This document shows positions 6,868-14,478 of a stretch of DNA of 18,196 bases, one piece after another. Every line of letters begins with the position of its first letter. Position 1 is the stretch's first letter. Location of the stretch: the NCBI GenBank assembly GCA_030529305.1, contig JAUMXD010000023.1:1-18196 (forward strand), given 5' to 3'. The translations under genes were made by a program, and so were the position numbers. Below the pieces are notes generated by a model, which did no database searches, was not told the origin of the DNA, and worked only from the letters and a program-made list of their open reading frames with translations. Origin of the DNA: Allobrachymonas sp. Its GTDB lineage: Bacteria; Pseudomonadota; Gammaproteobacteria; Burkholderiales; Burkholderiaceae.

Positions 6868-7368
6868 AAGGATTGATACACGCCTGAGCGCACTGCTTTT
6901 ATGCCATCAGGCAAGTTCGCAGTGGGGCATCAGAGAGCTGGGCTGCGGAGCGGTACGGCCAAGCCTGAATGATGCGCTTGCGGGGCTAAGAGCCAGGTTG
7001 GATGAGAGTGCATGAAAGCAGCGGGTAATCAACAGGCCAAGAGGGCCAAGCGCAATGCGATGGCAAACACGCATGACTGCATTACCCGGCCGTCAAGGGC
7101 CCTTGTTTCATGGCTTTATGCCTTGGCAGATGATGGGTGACGGGTGCTTTTGCACAGTGCGTTTGGATGGTTTTGCTTGCGGGGTAGCAACTTCCACAAG
7201 CGGTGCCAAAACGCCGTGCAGCAAAAACGAATAAGACATTCATTTTTCGAGTTAAGAAAAGTACAATGCGCCCGCCGCAGACAGTGTCTTACGGGTTCTT
7301 GGAGAGAAGTTTTTCTTGTCTGGCCTGGTGGCTTGTGTTTCCGGGCATTTTTTCATCAGGAGGTCACC
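6868..7368. other. spacer before the nik operon; no gene seen
   Basis: In these 500 bp I see no ORF with a ribosome binding site and a recognisable product. The nikA frame stays open upstream of its start but has no family similarity there. No T-tract terminator is evident for the UPF0016 gene. A weak promoter candidate for nikA is listed separately. I searched for the N16 NikR dyad here and did not find one. Confidence 0.5.
7239..7267 (+). promoter_or_regulatory. candidate sigma-70 promoter for the nik operon
   Basis: TACAAT at 7262-7267 matches the -10 consensus at five of six positions, with TTCATT at 7239-7244 as a poor -35 at 17-bp spacing. It lies about 100 bp before nikA in an AT-rich patch. 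This is a weak call. Confidence 0.35.
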
Positions 7369-9063
7369 ATGTTATTTCACGAAACAATCAAGCTACAAGC
7401 TCGTTCGGGGGCATCGGCTTTGCAGCGCTGGCCTTTGATTCTGGGCAGCTGCGCGGCCGCTTTGACATTGGCCGCTTGTTCCAAGCAGGGTGCTGCGCCA
7501 GCGGCTTCCAGCGCGGCTTCGGCGGCGCAACCCGCATCGGCAGTGGCTGCTGCCGGGCCTTCGCGCCTGGTATTTGCCGCTACGCGCAATGTGGGGCCGC
7601 TGAACCCGCATATGTATTCGCCCAACGAGATGTACGGGCAGAACATGGTGTACGAGCCGCTGGTGAAGTACACGAAAGAGGGCAAGATCGTGCCTTGGCT
7701 GGCCGAATCGTGGGAGATTGCGCCCGATGGCAAGAGCTACACCTTCAAGCTGCGCACCGATGTGAAGTTTTCCGACGGCAGCGCTTTTGATGCCGAAGCG
7801 GTGAAAAAGAACGTGGATGCCGTGCTGGCCAGCCGCAAGCGCCACGATTGGCTGGATCTGATCAATAAACTGGTCGGCGTAGAGGTGGTGGACGCACACA
7901 CCGTGCGCTTCAACCTCAATGAAGCGTATTACCCGCTGCTGCAAGATCTTTCGCTGATCCGCCCCTTGCGTTTCATGGCGCCCAGCTCCATTCCAGAAAG
8001 CGGCACCACGGCCGATGGCATCAAAGCGCCCGTTGGTACTGGCCCCTGGATGGTGGCTGAGTTGAAAGATGGCGAATACGATCTGTTCAAGCAGAACCCG
8101 CACTACTGGGGCAAAAAGCCCGGGTTTGACGAGGTGATGTTCAAGGTCATTCCAGACACTAACTCGCGCGCGCTGGCGCTGGAATCGGGCGAGGTGGACA
8201 TTGTGTTTGGCGATGGCTCCATTACGCCCGATGCCTTCAAGCGTTTCGAGTCGCAAAGTGGGCAGTTTGCGGCCACGGTTTCGCAGCCGATGGCAACGCG
8301 CATGCTGGCGATCAACTCCAAGCGCTTCCCGACCGATGATTTGGCGGTGCGCAAGGCCATCAGCCACGCTACGAATAAAGACGCGATCGTCAAGGACGTG
8401 CTGTTCAACATCGAACCCAAGGCCGACACGCTGTTTGCCAGCAATGTGCCCTATGCCAATCTGGGCCTGAAGCCCTATGAATACAACGCGGAAGCGGCCA
8501 CCAAACTGCTGGAAGAAGCAGGCTGGAAGCTGCCTGCAGGCGGCAAGGTGCGCGAGAAGAATGGCAAAAAACTCACCATTGACCTGAACTTTGTGAGCAG
8601 CGATGGCACAGAGCGCGCCATTGCCGAAGTGCTGCAGGCCGACTTGGGCAAAGTGGGCTTTCAGGTGAATCTGGTGGGTGAAGAGCCCAGTGCGAAGCAC
8701 GCGCGTGAAATCGACGGCACATTCCACCTGATCTTCAACGCCAGCTGGGGCGCGCCATACGAGCCGCACGCATTTGCGGCCTCCATGCGCCAGCCTTCGC
8801 ATGCCGATTACCAAGCGCAAGCGGGCTTGCCGATGAAGGCAGAGATCGACAAGCAGATCACGCAAGTGATGCTGGAAACCGATGAGGCCAAGCGTGCCGA
8901 GCTGTGGACGTGGATTCTCAACACCCTGCACGATCAGGCCGTGTACCTGCCCATTTCCAGCCTCAACCTGATTGAGGTGCACAACCCCAAAAAGGTGGGC
9001 AACGTGGAATTTGGCGCTTTGGCCAACGAAATTCCGGTCGAGCTGATGCAACCGGCGAAATAA
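7369..9063 (+). CDS. nikA: nickel-binding lipoprotein of the Nik ABC importer
   Basis: This 564-residue protein is the substrate-binding component of a NikABCDE importer (family 5 binding protein). It is similar to E. coli NikA over nearly the whole length: NVGPLNPHMYSPNEM, MVYEPLVKY, VPWLAESW, PYANLGLKP, WGAPYEPHAF and MRQPSHADYQAQ. The residues that hold nickel or its chelator in E. coli NikA have exact counterparts: Arg158, Trp161, Arg198, Trp460, Tyr464 and His478 (E. coli Arg97, Trp100, Arg137, Trp398, Tyr402, His416). This argues for nickel rather than peptide transport. The N-terminus ends in a lipobox (LAAC, Cys37) and then an Ala/Ser-rich linker, so it is probably lipid-anchored, whereas E. 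coli NikA is a soluble periplasmic protein. AGGAGG at 7358-7363 fixes the start at ATG 7369. Confidence 0.95.
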   Translation: MLFHETIKLQARSGASALQRWPLILGSCAAALTLAACSKQGAAPAASSAASAAQPASAVAAAGPSRLVFAATRNVGPLNPHMYSPNEMYGQNMVYEPLVKYTKEGKIVPWLAESWEIAPDGKSYTFKLRTDVKFSDGSAFDAEAVKKNVDAVLASRKRHDWLDLINKLVGVEVVDAHTVRFNLNEAYYPLLQDLSLIRPLRFMAPSSIPESGTTADGIKAPVGTGPWMVAELKDGEYDLFKQNPHYWGKKPGFDEVMFKVIPDTNSRALALESGEVDIVFGDGSITPDAFKRFESQSGQFAATVSQPMATRMLAINSKRFPTDDLAVRKAISHATNKDAIVKDVLFNIEPKADTLFASNVPYANLGLKPYEYNAEAATKLLEEAGWKLPAGGKVREKNGKKLTIDLNFVSSDGTERAIAEVLQADLGKVGFQVNLVGEEPSAKHAREIDGTFHLIFNASWGAPYEPHAFAASMRQPSHADYQAQAGLPMKAEIDKQITQVMLETDEAKRAELWTWILNTLHDQAVYLPISSLNLIEVHNPKKVGNVEFGALANEIPVELMQPAK

Positions 9064-9075
9064 GCGCCAGCCAGA

Positions 9076-9112
9076 GCCTGTTCGCGCCCGTCAAAGCACG
9101 GTGCGAACAGGC
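9076..9112 (+). other. intercistronic hairpin between nikA and nikB
   Basis: GCCTGTTCGC (9076-9085) pairs with GCGAACAGGC (9103-9112); extending inward gives about 13 pairs with one G-U. No T run follows. Such stem-loops after a binding-protein gene commonly stabilise its mRNA so that more of it is made than of the permeases. The structure is visible; the role is inferred. Confidence 0.6.
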
Positions 9113-9139
9113 CGGATTGAATCAACGGGACTGCGTGAC

Positions 9140-10090
9140 ATGGCCAAGTACATCATGGGTCGTTTGCTGGTCGTTATCCCCATGTTGCTGGGGGCATCGG
9201 TCATCGTGTTTGTCATGATGCGCTTTGGCGGCGCAGACCCCGCTTTGAACTATTTGCGCTTGTCGCAAGTGCCACCGTCTGAAGAGGCTTTGGCCCATGC
9301 GCGCCAAATGCTGGGGCTGGATCGCCCCTTGCTGGTGCAGTACCTGGATTGGTTGTGGAAAGCCCTGCATCTGGACTTTGGCCTGTCTTACGTGTCGCGC
9401 AAGCCCGTGATGCAAGAGTTTTTGTCTTTCCTGCCAGCGTCCATCAAACTGGGCAGCACCGCTTTTTTGTTCATCATGGCGGTAAGCATTCCCTTGGGCG
9501 TGCAATCTGCCGTGCATCGTGACCGCTGGCCCGATCATCTGGGGCGCTTCATCTCCCTGCTGGGTGTTTCAACGCCCACCTTCTGGCTGGGCTTCATCCT
9601 GATCTATGTGTTTGCCGTGTGGCTGAAGTGGCTGCCGCCGTTTGGGCGGCAAGACTGGCGCAGCTACATCATGCCGGTGTTCACCATGTCCTTCATGTCG
9701 CTGGCCGTCAACTCGCGCCTGCTGCGCAGCTCCATGCTCGAGGCCAAGGGCCAACGCTACGTGCTGTGGGCGGCCATGCGCGGCCTGCCGCAAACATACA
9801 TCACGCGCCACCACGTGCTGCGCAATGCCATGCTGCCCATCCTGACGGTGTCGGGCATGTATCTGGCGCAGTTGATCGGCTGGAGCATGATGGTGGAAAC
9901 GGTGTTTGCCTGGCCGGGCGTGGGGCGCTGGCTGGTGGCCTCCATCAATAACCGCGACTACCCCGTGCTGCAATGCTTCACGTTGGTGATGACGACTTTT
10001 TTCGTCTTGATCAATCTGCTCAACGACATTCTCTACGCCTGGGTGGATCCGAGCATCCGCTACTCGGGCAGCGACAAGGGGGTGAGCTGA
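9140..10090 (+). CDS. nikB: nickel ABC transporter permease NikB
   Basis: This 316-residue inner-membrane permease belongs to the DppB/NikB family. An N-terminal transmembrane helix (residues about 4-26, LLVVIPMLLGASVIVFVMM) is followed by the family periplasmic loop (LGLDRPLLVQYLDWL, DFGLSY) and five more hydrophobic segments. The EAA-type coupling loop that contacts the ATPase reads EAKGQRYVLWAAMRGLP. The length equals that of E. coli NikB. ATG 9140 is preferred over GTG 9101 because family N-termini begin MxxYxxRR/LL; its ribosome binding site is weak. It lies 76 bp after nikA across a hairpin and one base before nikC. Confidence 0.93.
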   Translation: MAKYIMGRLLVVIPMLLGASVIVFVMMRFGGADPALNYLRLSQVPPSEEALAHARQMLGLDRPLLVQYLDWLWKALHLDFGLSYVSRKPVMQEFLSFLPASIKLGSTAFLFIMAVSIPLGVQSAVHRDRWPDHLGRFISLLGVSTPTFWLGFILIYVFAVWLKWLPPFGRQDWRSYIMPVFTMSFMSLAVNSRLLRSSMLEAKGQRYVLWAAMRGLPQTYITRHHVLRNAMLPILTVSGMYLAQLIGWSMMVETVFAWPGVGRWLVASINNRDYPVLQCFTLVMTTFFVLINLLNDILYAWVDPSIRYSGSDKGVS

Positions 10091-10091
10091 G

Positions 10092-11096
10092 ATGAGCGCG
10101 ACAACAGGCACCGGCGCTACCGTGGCAGCCGCGCCAGCAAGTGCGCCTGCTCTTGGCGCAGATTCCTTGCCCGGGCCGCGCGGCGGCTGGCCGCAAGCAG
10201 CGCCGCCCAAGCCCGATCCGTCGGATCAACCCGGCATGCCGTTCGGGCACAAGCCCAGCCTGTGGCAAAGCTTCGTGGCTTTTCCGCTCTCGCTCAAGCT
10301 GGCGCTCGTCATCATCGCGGTGCTGGTTCTTGTGGGCGTGGCCGCGCCCTGGCTGGCGCCCTACGATCCGCTGGAGGTGGACGTGACCCAGAAGCTGCAG
10401 GGCTGGAGCCGTGCGCACTGGCTGGGCACCGACTATCTGGGGCGCGACATGCTCTCGCGCCTGCTCTACGGCACGCGCATTTCGGTGGGCGTCACGGCGC
10501 TGGTGCTGGCCCTGGTGTTTCTGGCGGGCTTGGTGATTGGCGGCGTGGCGGGTTTTTTCGGCGGCAAGGTCGATTCCCTCATCATGCGCACGTGCGATAT
10601 TTTCATGACCATTCCGTCCACCGTGCTGGCCGTGTTCTTCGTGGGCGTGCTGGGCGTGGGCATGGCCAATGTGGTGGCGGCGCTGGTGCTGTCGAGCTGG
10701 CCCTGGTATGCGCGCATCGTGCGCAGCGTGGTGCTGTCGGTGCGCGAGCGCGATTACGTGCTGGCCGCGCGCGCCTCGGGCGTGCCGCCCATGCGTGTGC
10801 TCATCCATCACATCCTGCCCGGGGTGTATGCGCAACTGATCGTGCTCGTCACCTTGGACATCGGCCACACCATGCTGCATGTGGCGGGCCTGTCGTTTCT
10901 GGGCCTGGGCATTGCCCCGCCCACGCCCGAATGGGGCGTGATGATCAACGACGCGCGCAGCTACATCTACAACCAGCCCATGCTGGTGGTGCTGCCGGGC
11001 CTGATGCTGTTTCTGACCGTGATGGCCTTCAACCGCGTGGGCGATGCCCTGCGCGACATGCTCGACCCCAGCCTGATGGCCGGCGGCAAGAAATAA
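10092..11096 (+). CDS. nikC: nickel ABC transporter permease NikC, with N-terminal extension
   Basis: This 334-residue DppC/NikC-type permease pairs with NikB. After the first membrane helix (residues about 66-90) comes the family signature WLAPYDPLEVD...HWLGTDYLGRDMLSRLLYGTRISV, then further helices and the EAA-like coupling loop RERDYVLAARASGVPP. E. coli NikC has 277 residues; the extra length is a cytoplasmic Ala/Pro/Gly-rich tail of about 55 residues at the N-terminus. Its ATG is one base after the nikB TGA, so translation is probably coupled. An alternative is that the true start lies inside the low-complexity tail (for example Met49, MPFGHK). The family call is firm. Confidence 0.92.
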   Translation: MSATTGTGATVAAAPASAPALGADSLPGPRGGWPQAAPPKPDPSDQPGMPFGHKPSLWQSFVAFPLSLKLALVIIAVLVLVGVAAPWLAPYDPLEVDVTQKLQGWSRAHWLGTDYLGRDMLSRLLYGTRISVGVTALVLALVFLAGLVIGGVAGFFGGKVDSLIMRTCDIFMTIPSTVLAVFFVGVLGVGMANVVAALVLSSWPWYARIVRSVVLSVRERDYVLAARASGVPPMRVLIHHILPGVYAQLIVLVTLDIGHTMLHVAGLSFLGLGIAPPTPEWGVMINDARSYIYNQPMLVVLPGLMLFLTVMAFNRVGDALRDMLDPSLMAGGKK

Positions 11097-11111
11097 AGGC
11101 AGGGCCAAGGC

Positions 11112-11894
11112 ATGAGGCAGAAACTGAGGGTGGAAAACCTGCGCCTGGGCGCCGTGAAAAGCGGCCAGCCGCTGGAATTGGTGCACGGCGTCAACCTGGA
11201 GATTGAGCGCGGCCAGATTCTGGCCCTGATCGGCTCCAGCGGCAGCGGCAAATCATTGACCTGCGCCGGCCTGCAAGGCGTGTTGCCGGCGGGCATTGAG
11301 CATTTGGGCGGGCGCGCCTGGATTCAGGACGGCGAGCAACAGCACGCCGTGCGCCCCGGCCGCGACGTGGCCACCATCATGCAGCACCCGCGTTCGGCCT
11401 TCGACCCGCTCATGACCATGCGCGCCCACGCGCAGGAAACGGCGCGCTTTGCTTCCAGGCCCCGCAAACTGAGCGAAGAAGAGTTGCGCCGCTGTTTCGC
11501 CGAAGCCGGTCTGGACGATGAGCGCGTGCCCGATCTGTACCCCTTCGAGATGAGCGGCGGCATGCTGCAACGCGCCATGATGGCCGTGGCGCTGATTCTG
11601 GAAACGCCCTTCATCCTGGCCGACGAGCCCACCACCGCCATGGATCTGGTGGTGCAAACCAAGGTGCTCGACATGCTCAAGCAGATTGCGCAGACGCGCC
11701 ACATCGGCATGCTGTTCGTCACGCACGACATGGGCGTGGTGGCCCATATGGCCACCGACGTGGCCGTGATGGACAAAGGCCGCATCGTCGAAACGGGCAC
11801 GGTGCAGCGCATCTTTGATGCGCCGCAACACGCACGCACCCGCGCACTGGTGCAGGCGCATCTGGCGCTTTACCCCGAGGAGGCCGCGGCATGA
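11112..11894 (+). CDS. nikD: nickel ABC transporter ATP-binding protein NikD
   Basis: This 260-residue protein is the first ATPase of the Nik importer. Walker A is GSSGSGKS at 41-48. The ABC signature is MSGGMLQR, which is typical of NikD rather than the SGGQ of most ATPases, and Walker B is FILADEPTTAMD, followed by the switch histidine in VTHDMGVVA. The segment MQHPRSAFDPLMTM is also NikD/DppD-like. The start at ATG 11112 has only a weak AAGG upstream, 15 bp after nikC. Its end overlaps nikE by four bases (ATGA). Confidence 0.94.
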   Translation: MRQKLRVENLRLGAVKSGQPLELVHGVNLEIERGQILALIGSSGSGKSLTCAGLQGVLPAGIEHLGGRAWIQDGEQQHAVRPGRDVATIMQHPRSAFDPLMTMRAHAQETARFASRPRKLSEEELRRCFAEAGLDDERVPDLYPFEMSGGMLQRAMMAVALILETPFILADEPTTAMDLVVQTKVLDMLKQIAQTRHIGMLFVTHDMGVVAHMATDVAVMDKGRIVETGTVQRIFDAPQHARTRALVQAHLALYPEEAAA

Positions 11895-12745
11895 GGCCAG
11901 CCAATCACCATCCGCTGCCCGTGCTCGCCTGCAAGGATCTGCACAAATCCTATGCCCCCGGCTGGTTCAGCGCCGGCTCGGCCAAGCACGTGCTGCAGGG
12001 CATCAAGCTGCACATCCACGAAGGCGAAAGCGTGGCCCTGCTGGGCGAAAGCGGTTCGGGCAAAAGCACGCTGGGGCGGCAGTTGCTGGGCTTTGAAAAA
12101 CCCAGCGCGGGCGAAGTGCTTTATCGCGGCCAGCCCTTGCAAACGCTGAGTGCCGAAGGCAACAAAGACTTTCGGCGCCATGTGCAGATGGTGTTTCAGG
12201 ATTCGGTGGCGGCCGTCAACCCGCGCTACCGCATTGGCCGCGCGATTGAAGAGCCCCTGCGCTACCTCACCGCCATGAGCGAGGCAGCGCGCAAGGCCCG
12301 CGTGGCCGAGCTGCTGGAACTGGTCGCCCTGCAAGCGCAAGACGCCGACAAGCTGCCCCTGCAAATGAGCGGCGGGCAATTGCAGCGGGTGTGCATTGCG
12401 CGGGCGCTGGCCTCTTCCCCCAAACTGATCGTGCTGGACGAAGCCGTATCCAGCCTCGATCTGACCCTGCAAATCCAGATCCTCGATTTGCTCACCGAGC
12501 TGCGCAACAAACTGGGCGTGGCTTACCTTTTCATCACCCACGATCTGCGCTTGGTGCGGCGGTTTTGCGATCGCCTGATCGTGCTGGCCAATGGCCAGGT
12601 CGTGGAAGAAGCCGCTGTGCCCGCGCACGGCCCCGTGCGGCTGGCGCACCCGCTCTCGCGCAAACTGCAAGAAGCCATCCTGCCCGCCCGGCCAGCGGCG
12701 GCGCAGCCGCGCGCCCCAGCAAACACTGCTGCGCCCACGGCTTGA
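11891..12745 (+). CDS. nikE: nickel ABC transporter ATP-binding protein NikE
   Basis: This 284-residue protein is the second ATPase of the Nik importer. Walker A is GESGSGKST at 52-60, then the Q-loop MVFQDSVAAVNPR, the signature MSGGQLQR, Walker B LIVLDEAVSSLD (the DEAVS form is characteristic of NikE) and the switch ITHD. The C-terminal 30 residues are Ala/Pro-rich and not conserved. ATG 11891 overlaps the nikD stop (ATGA), showing translational coupling. It is the last gene of the nik operon; a 293-bp spacer follows without an obvious terminator. Confidence 0.94.
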   Translation: MRPANHHPLPVLACKDLHKSYAPGWFSAGSAKHVLQGIKLHIHEGESVALLGESGSGKSTLGRQLLGFEKPSAGEVLYRGQPLQTLSAEGNKDFRRHVQMVFQDSVAAVNPRYRIGRAIEEPLRYLTAMSEAARKARVAELLELVALQAQDADKLPLQMSGGQLQRVCIARALASSPKLIVLDEAVSSLDLTLQIQILDLLTELRNKLGVAYLFITHDLRLVRRFCDRLIVLANGQVVEEAAVPAHGPVRLAHPLSRKLQEAILPARPAAAQPRAPANTAAPTA

Positions 12746-12888
12746 TCGTTTCGGCGTTCAAGTGGGCGTTGTGGGCGGGGGCCGGGCTTTGTTTTTCTCT
12801 CCATCCGCCTCGCCAGCGCGTTGGCGAAACATGCGCGTCGCCTGGCTTGAAGCGGCCGGTAGCACTTGAATGCACACGCCACCCAAAA

Positions 12889-12910
12889 ATAAATGAGTGA
12901 TAAATGAGTG
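12889..12910. repeat. tandem 11-bp direct repeat
   Basis: ATAAATGAGTG occurs twice back to back (12889-12899 and 12900-12910), 129 bp upstream of the next binding-protein gene. An 11-bp period places both copies on nearly the same helix face, which fits a regulator site. It could also be replication slippage. No known factor was recognised. Confidence 0.5.
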
Positions 12911-13038
12911 TTGCTTGGTGGGCGCAGCCGCTGCAGCTTGGGCCGGGTTTTGACCGAAGGTAAGAGTCTTTTCAAAACTTATGTGATAGCATCCGCTCCC
13001 ATCTGATGTCCCGATTGTTTTTTCACAAAGGAGCCTCC

Positions 13039-14196
13039 ATGTCTTTCAGAGCTTTTCTCCCTCGTTTGCGGGTGGCCGCTGCCGCCATGGCAGGCGCTGC
13101 CCTGCTGACGGTCGGCCTCGTCACGCCCGCGCATGCGCAAAAGACCACGGTCACCGATGTGGCCGGGCGCAAGGTCGAAGTGCAACTGCCGGTGAAAAAG
13201 GCCGTGATCGCCTGGTCGGGTTCGGGCGGCCCCTTCATGACCATGTCGGCCCTGCTGGGCAAAGATGTGCACAAGCACATTGCCGGCTGGGACAACGGCC
13301 TGGCGCAGTACCGCAAAGACATGTATGACGCCTACGTCAAATCCGTGCCCGAACTGGCCAAGCTGCCGGTGATAGGCAGCCCCGATACGGATGACTACAA
13401 CGTTGAAAAAGTCATTGCCTTGGCACCCGATGTGGCCATCTTCCCTCTGGGTACAAAAAAGGCTGTTGAAGGCGGTGTGGGCAAAAAGCTGGAGGCCGCT
13501 GGCATTCCCGTGCTCTATACCGACTACCACGCCGAAACGGTAGAAAACCACCGCAACACCACCCTCTTGCTGGGCAAGCTTTTCAACAAAGAAGCGCGCG
13601 CCAAGCAGCTGGCTGATCTGTACACCAGCAAGCGCAAGGATGTGGAAGCGCGCGTAGCCAAAGCCAAGGCGGCAGGCCGCCAGGTGCCCAAGGTGTATAT
13701 GGAAGTGGGCAGCAAAGGCCCCGCTGCGTTTGGCAACACCTACAGCTCCAACTTCATGTGGGGCGGCATGGCCACCATTGCGGGCGGCAATATGGTCACG
13801 GGTTCTGTCATCGTGAATGCAGCGCCGGTTGACCCCGAATTCCTGCTCAAAAGCAATCCCGACGTGATCGTGCTGACAGGTTCTTACTGGCCCAAAACGC
13901 CCGAGTCGCTGTTGATGGGCTACACCGCTACGCCTGCCGTGGTGCAGAAGAAACTGGGCGAGTTTGCCCAGCGTCCGGGCTGGAGCGAGTTCAACGCCAT
14001 CAAGAACAAGCGCCTGTACGCCGTACACCACGGCGCTGGTCGTGAGTTGTACGACTACGTCACGCTGATGGCGCTGGGTAAATTCTTTTACCCCGAAGAC
14101 TTCAAGGACGTGAACCCTGAAGCCGAACTCAAGGCTTACTACAAGAACTACCTGCCCTACGACGTGAGCGGCGTGTGGTTCTATCAGTGGAAATAA
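13039..14196 (+). CDS. FecB/BtuF-type periplasmic metal-complex binding protein
   Basis: This 385-residue protein is the binding component of a class-II (FecBCD/BtuCDF) ABC importer. A Sec signal peptide is clear, with basic RAFLPRLR, a hydrophobic core and AHA-Q cleavage near residue 33. The family opening TVTDVAGRKVEVQLPVKKAVI is followed by NVEKVIALAPDVAIFP, the middle helix region and LLKSNPDVIVLTGS. Several His/Tyr/Trp residues in TDYHAETVENHRN, YAVHHGAGRELYDY and VWFYQWK could take part in ligand binding. AAAGGAG at 13027-13033 fixes the start. Annotation pipelines would call it iron-siderophore binding, but next to nikR, nikABCDE and urease a nickel or nickel-chelate ligand is plausible, as for Helicobacter NiuB. 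The ligand is not determinable here. Confidence 0.9.
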   Translation: MSFRAFLPRLRVAAAAMAGAALLTVGLVTPAHAQKTTVTDVAGRKVEVQLPVKKAVIAWSGSGGPFMTMSALLGKDVHKHIAGWDNGLAQYRKDMYDAYVKSVPELAKLPVIGSPDTDDYNVEKVIALAPDVAIFPLGTKKAVEGGVGKKLEAAGIPVLYTDYHAETVENHRNTTLLLGKLFNKEARAKQLADLYTSKRKDVEARVAKAKAAGRQVPKVYMEVGSKGPAAFGNTYSSNFMWGGMATIAGGNMVTGSVIVNAAPVDPEFLLKSNPDVIVLTGSYWPKTPESLLMGYTATPAVVQKKLGEFAQRPGWSEFNAIKNKRLYAVHHGAGRELYDYVTLMALGKFFYPEDFKDVNPEAELKAYYKNYLPYDVSGVWFYQWK

Positions 14197-14228
14197 GCGT
14201 AGCCAGCTAGGCTAGGTACAACATTGCG

Positions 14229-14259
14229 CGGGGCGGATCACTGGGTTGATGCCGCCCCG
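14229..14259 (+). other. strong hairpin between binding-protein and permease genes
   Basis: CGGGGCGG (14229-14236) pairs with CCGCCCCG (14252-14259), and ATCA/TGAT extend the stem inward across one bulged G. Only a short TGTTTG follows, so it is at best a leaky terminator or an mRNA-stabilising structure. It would allow more binding protein than permease, like the hairpin after nikA. Confidence 0.6.
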
Positions 14260-14478
14260 TGTGTTTGCTGCCTTTGGCCAACAAGTTTGAGATAAGCCGC
14301 AGCTTGAGTCTTCTGCAAACAAAGAATGGGTCAAGCAATGGCCCAGACGGCGCAGCCCGTGGCCAAGCCTGGTCAAGCAAGCAGAAGGCGGTGCATGCGG
14401 CATTGCATCGATGCAGGAACGACGGATGAAACAAGTGCCCGATATGCGCGCGGCAGCCACGCATGAAATGGATGCGAG

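Noticed and set aside
6868..7368. NikR dyad in front of nikA
   Set aside because: I checked every TAC/GTA pair at the required 16-bp geometry by eye; none has matching half-sites. TCTTAC at 7287 has AATGCG opposite.
7393..9051. Long minus-strand ORF (552 codons) opposite nikA
   Set aside because: It is an antisense shadow of a GC-rich gene whose coding strand is certain.
10020..11186. Minus-strand ORF opposite nikC
   Set aside because: It is a His/Gln/Ala-rich repeat-like shadow without motifs; nikC is firmly identified on the plus strand.
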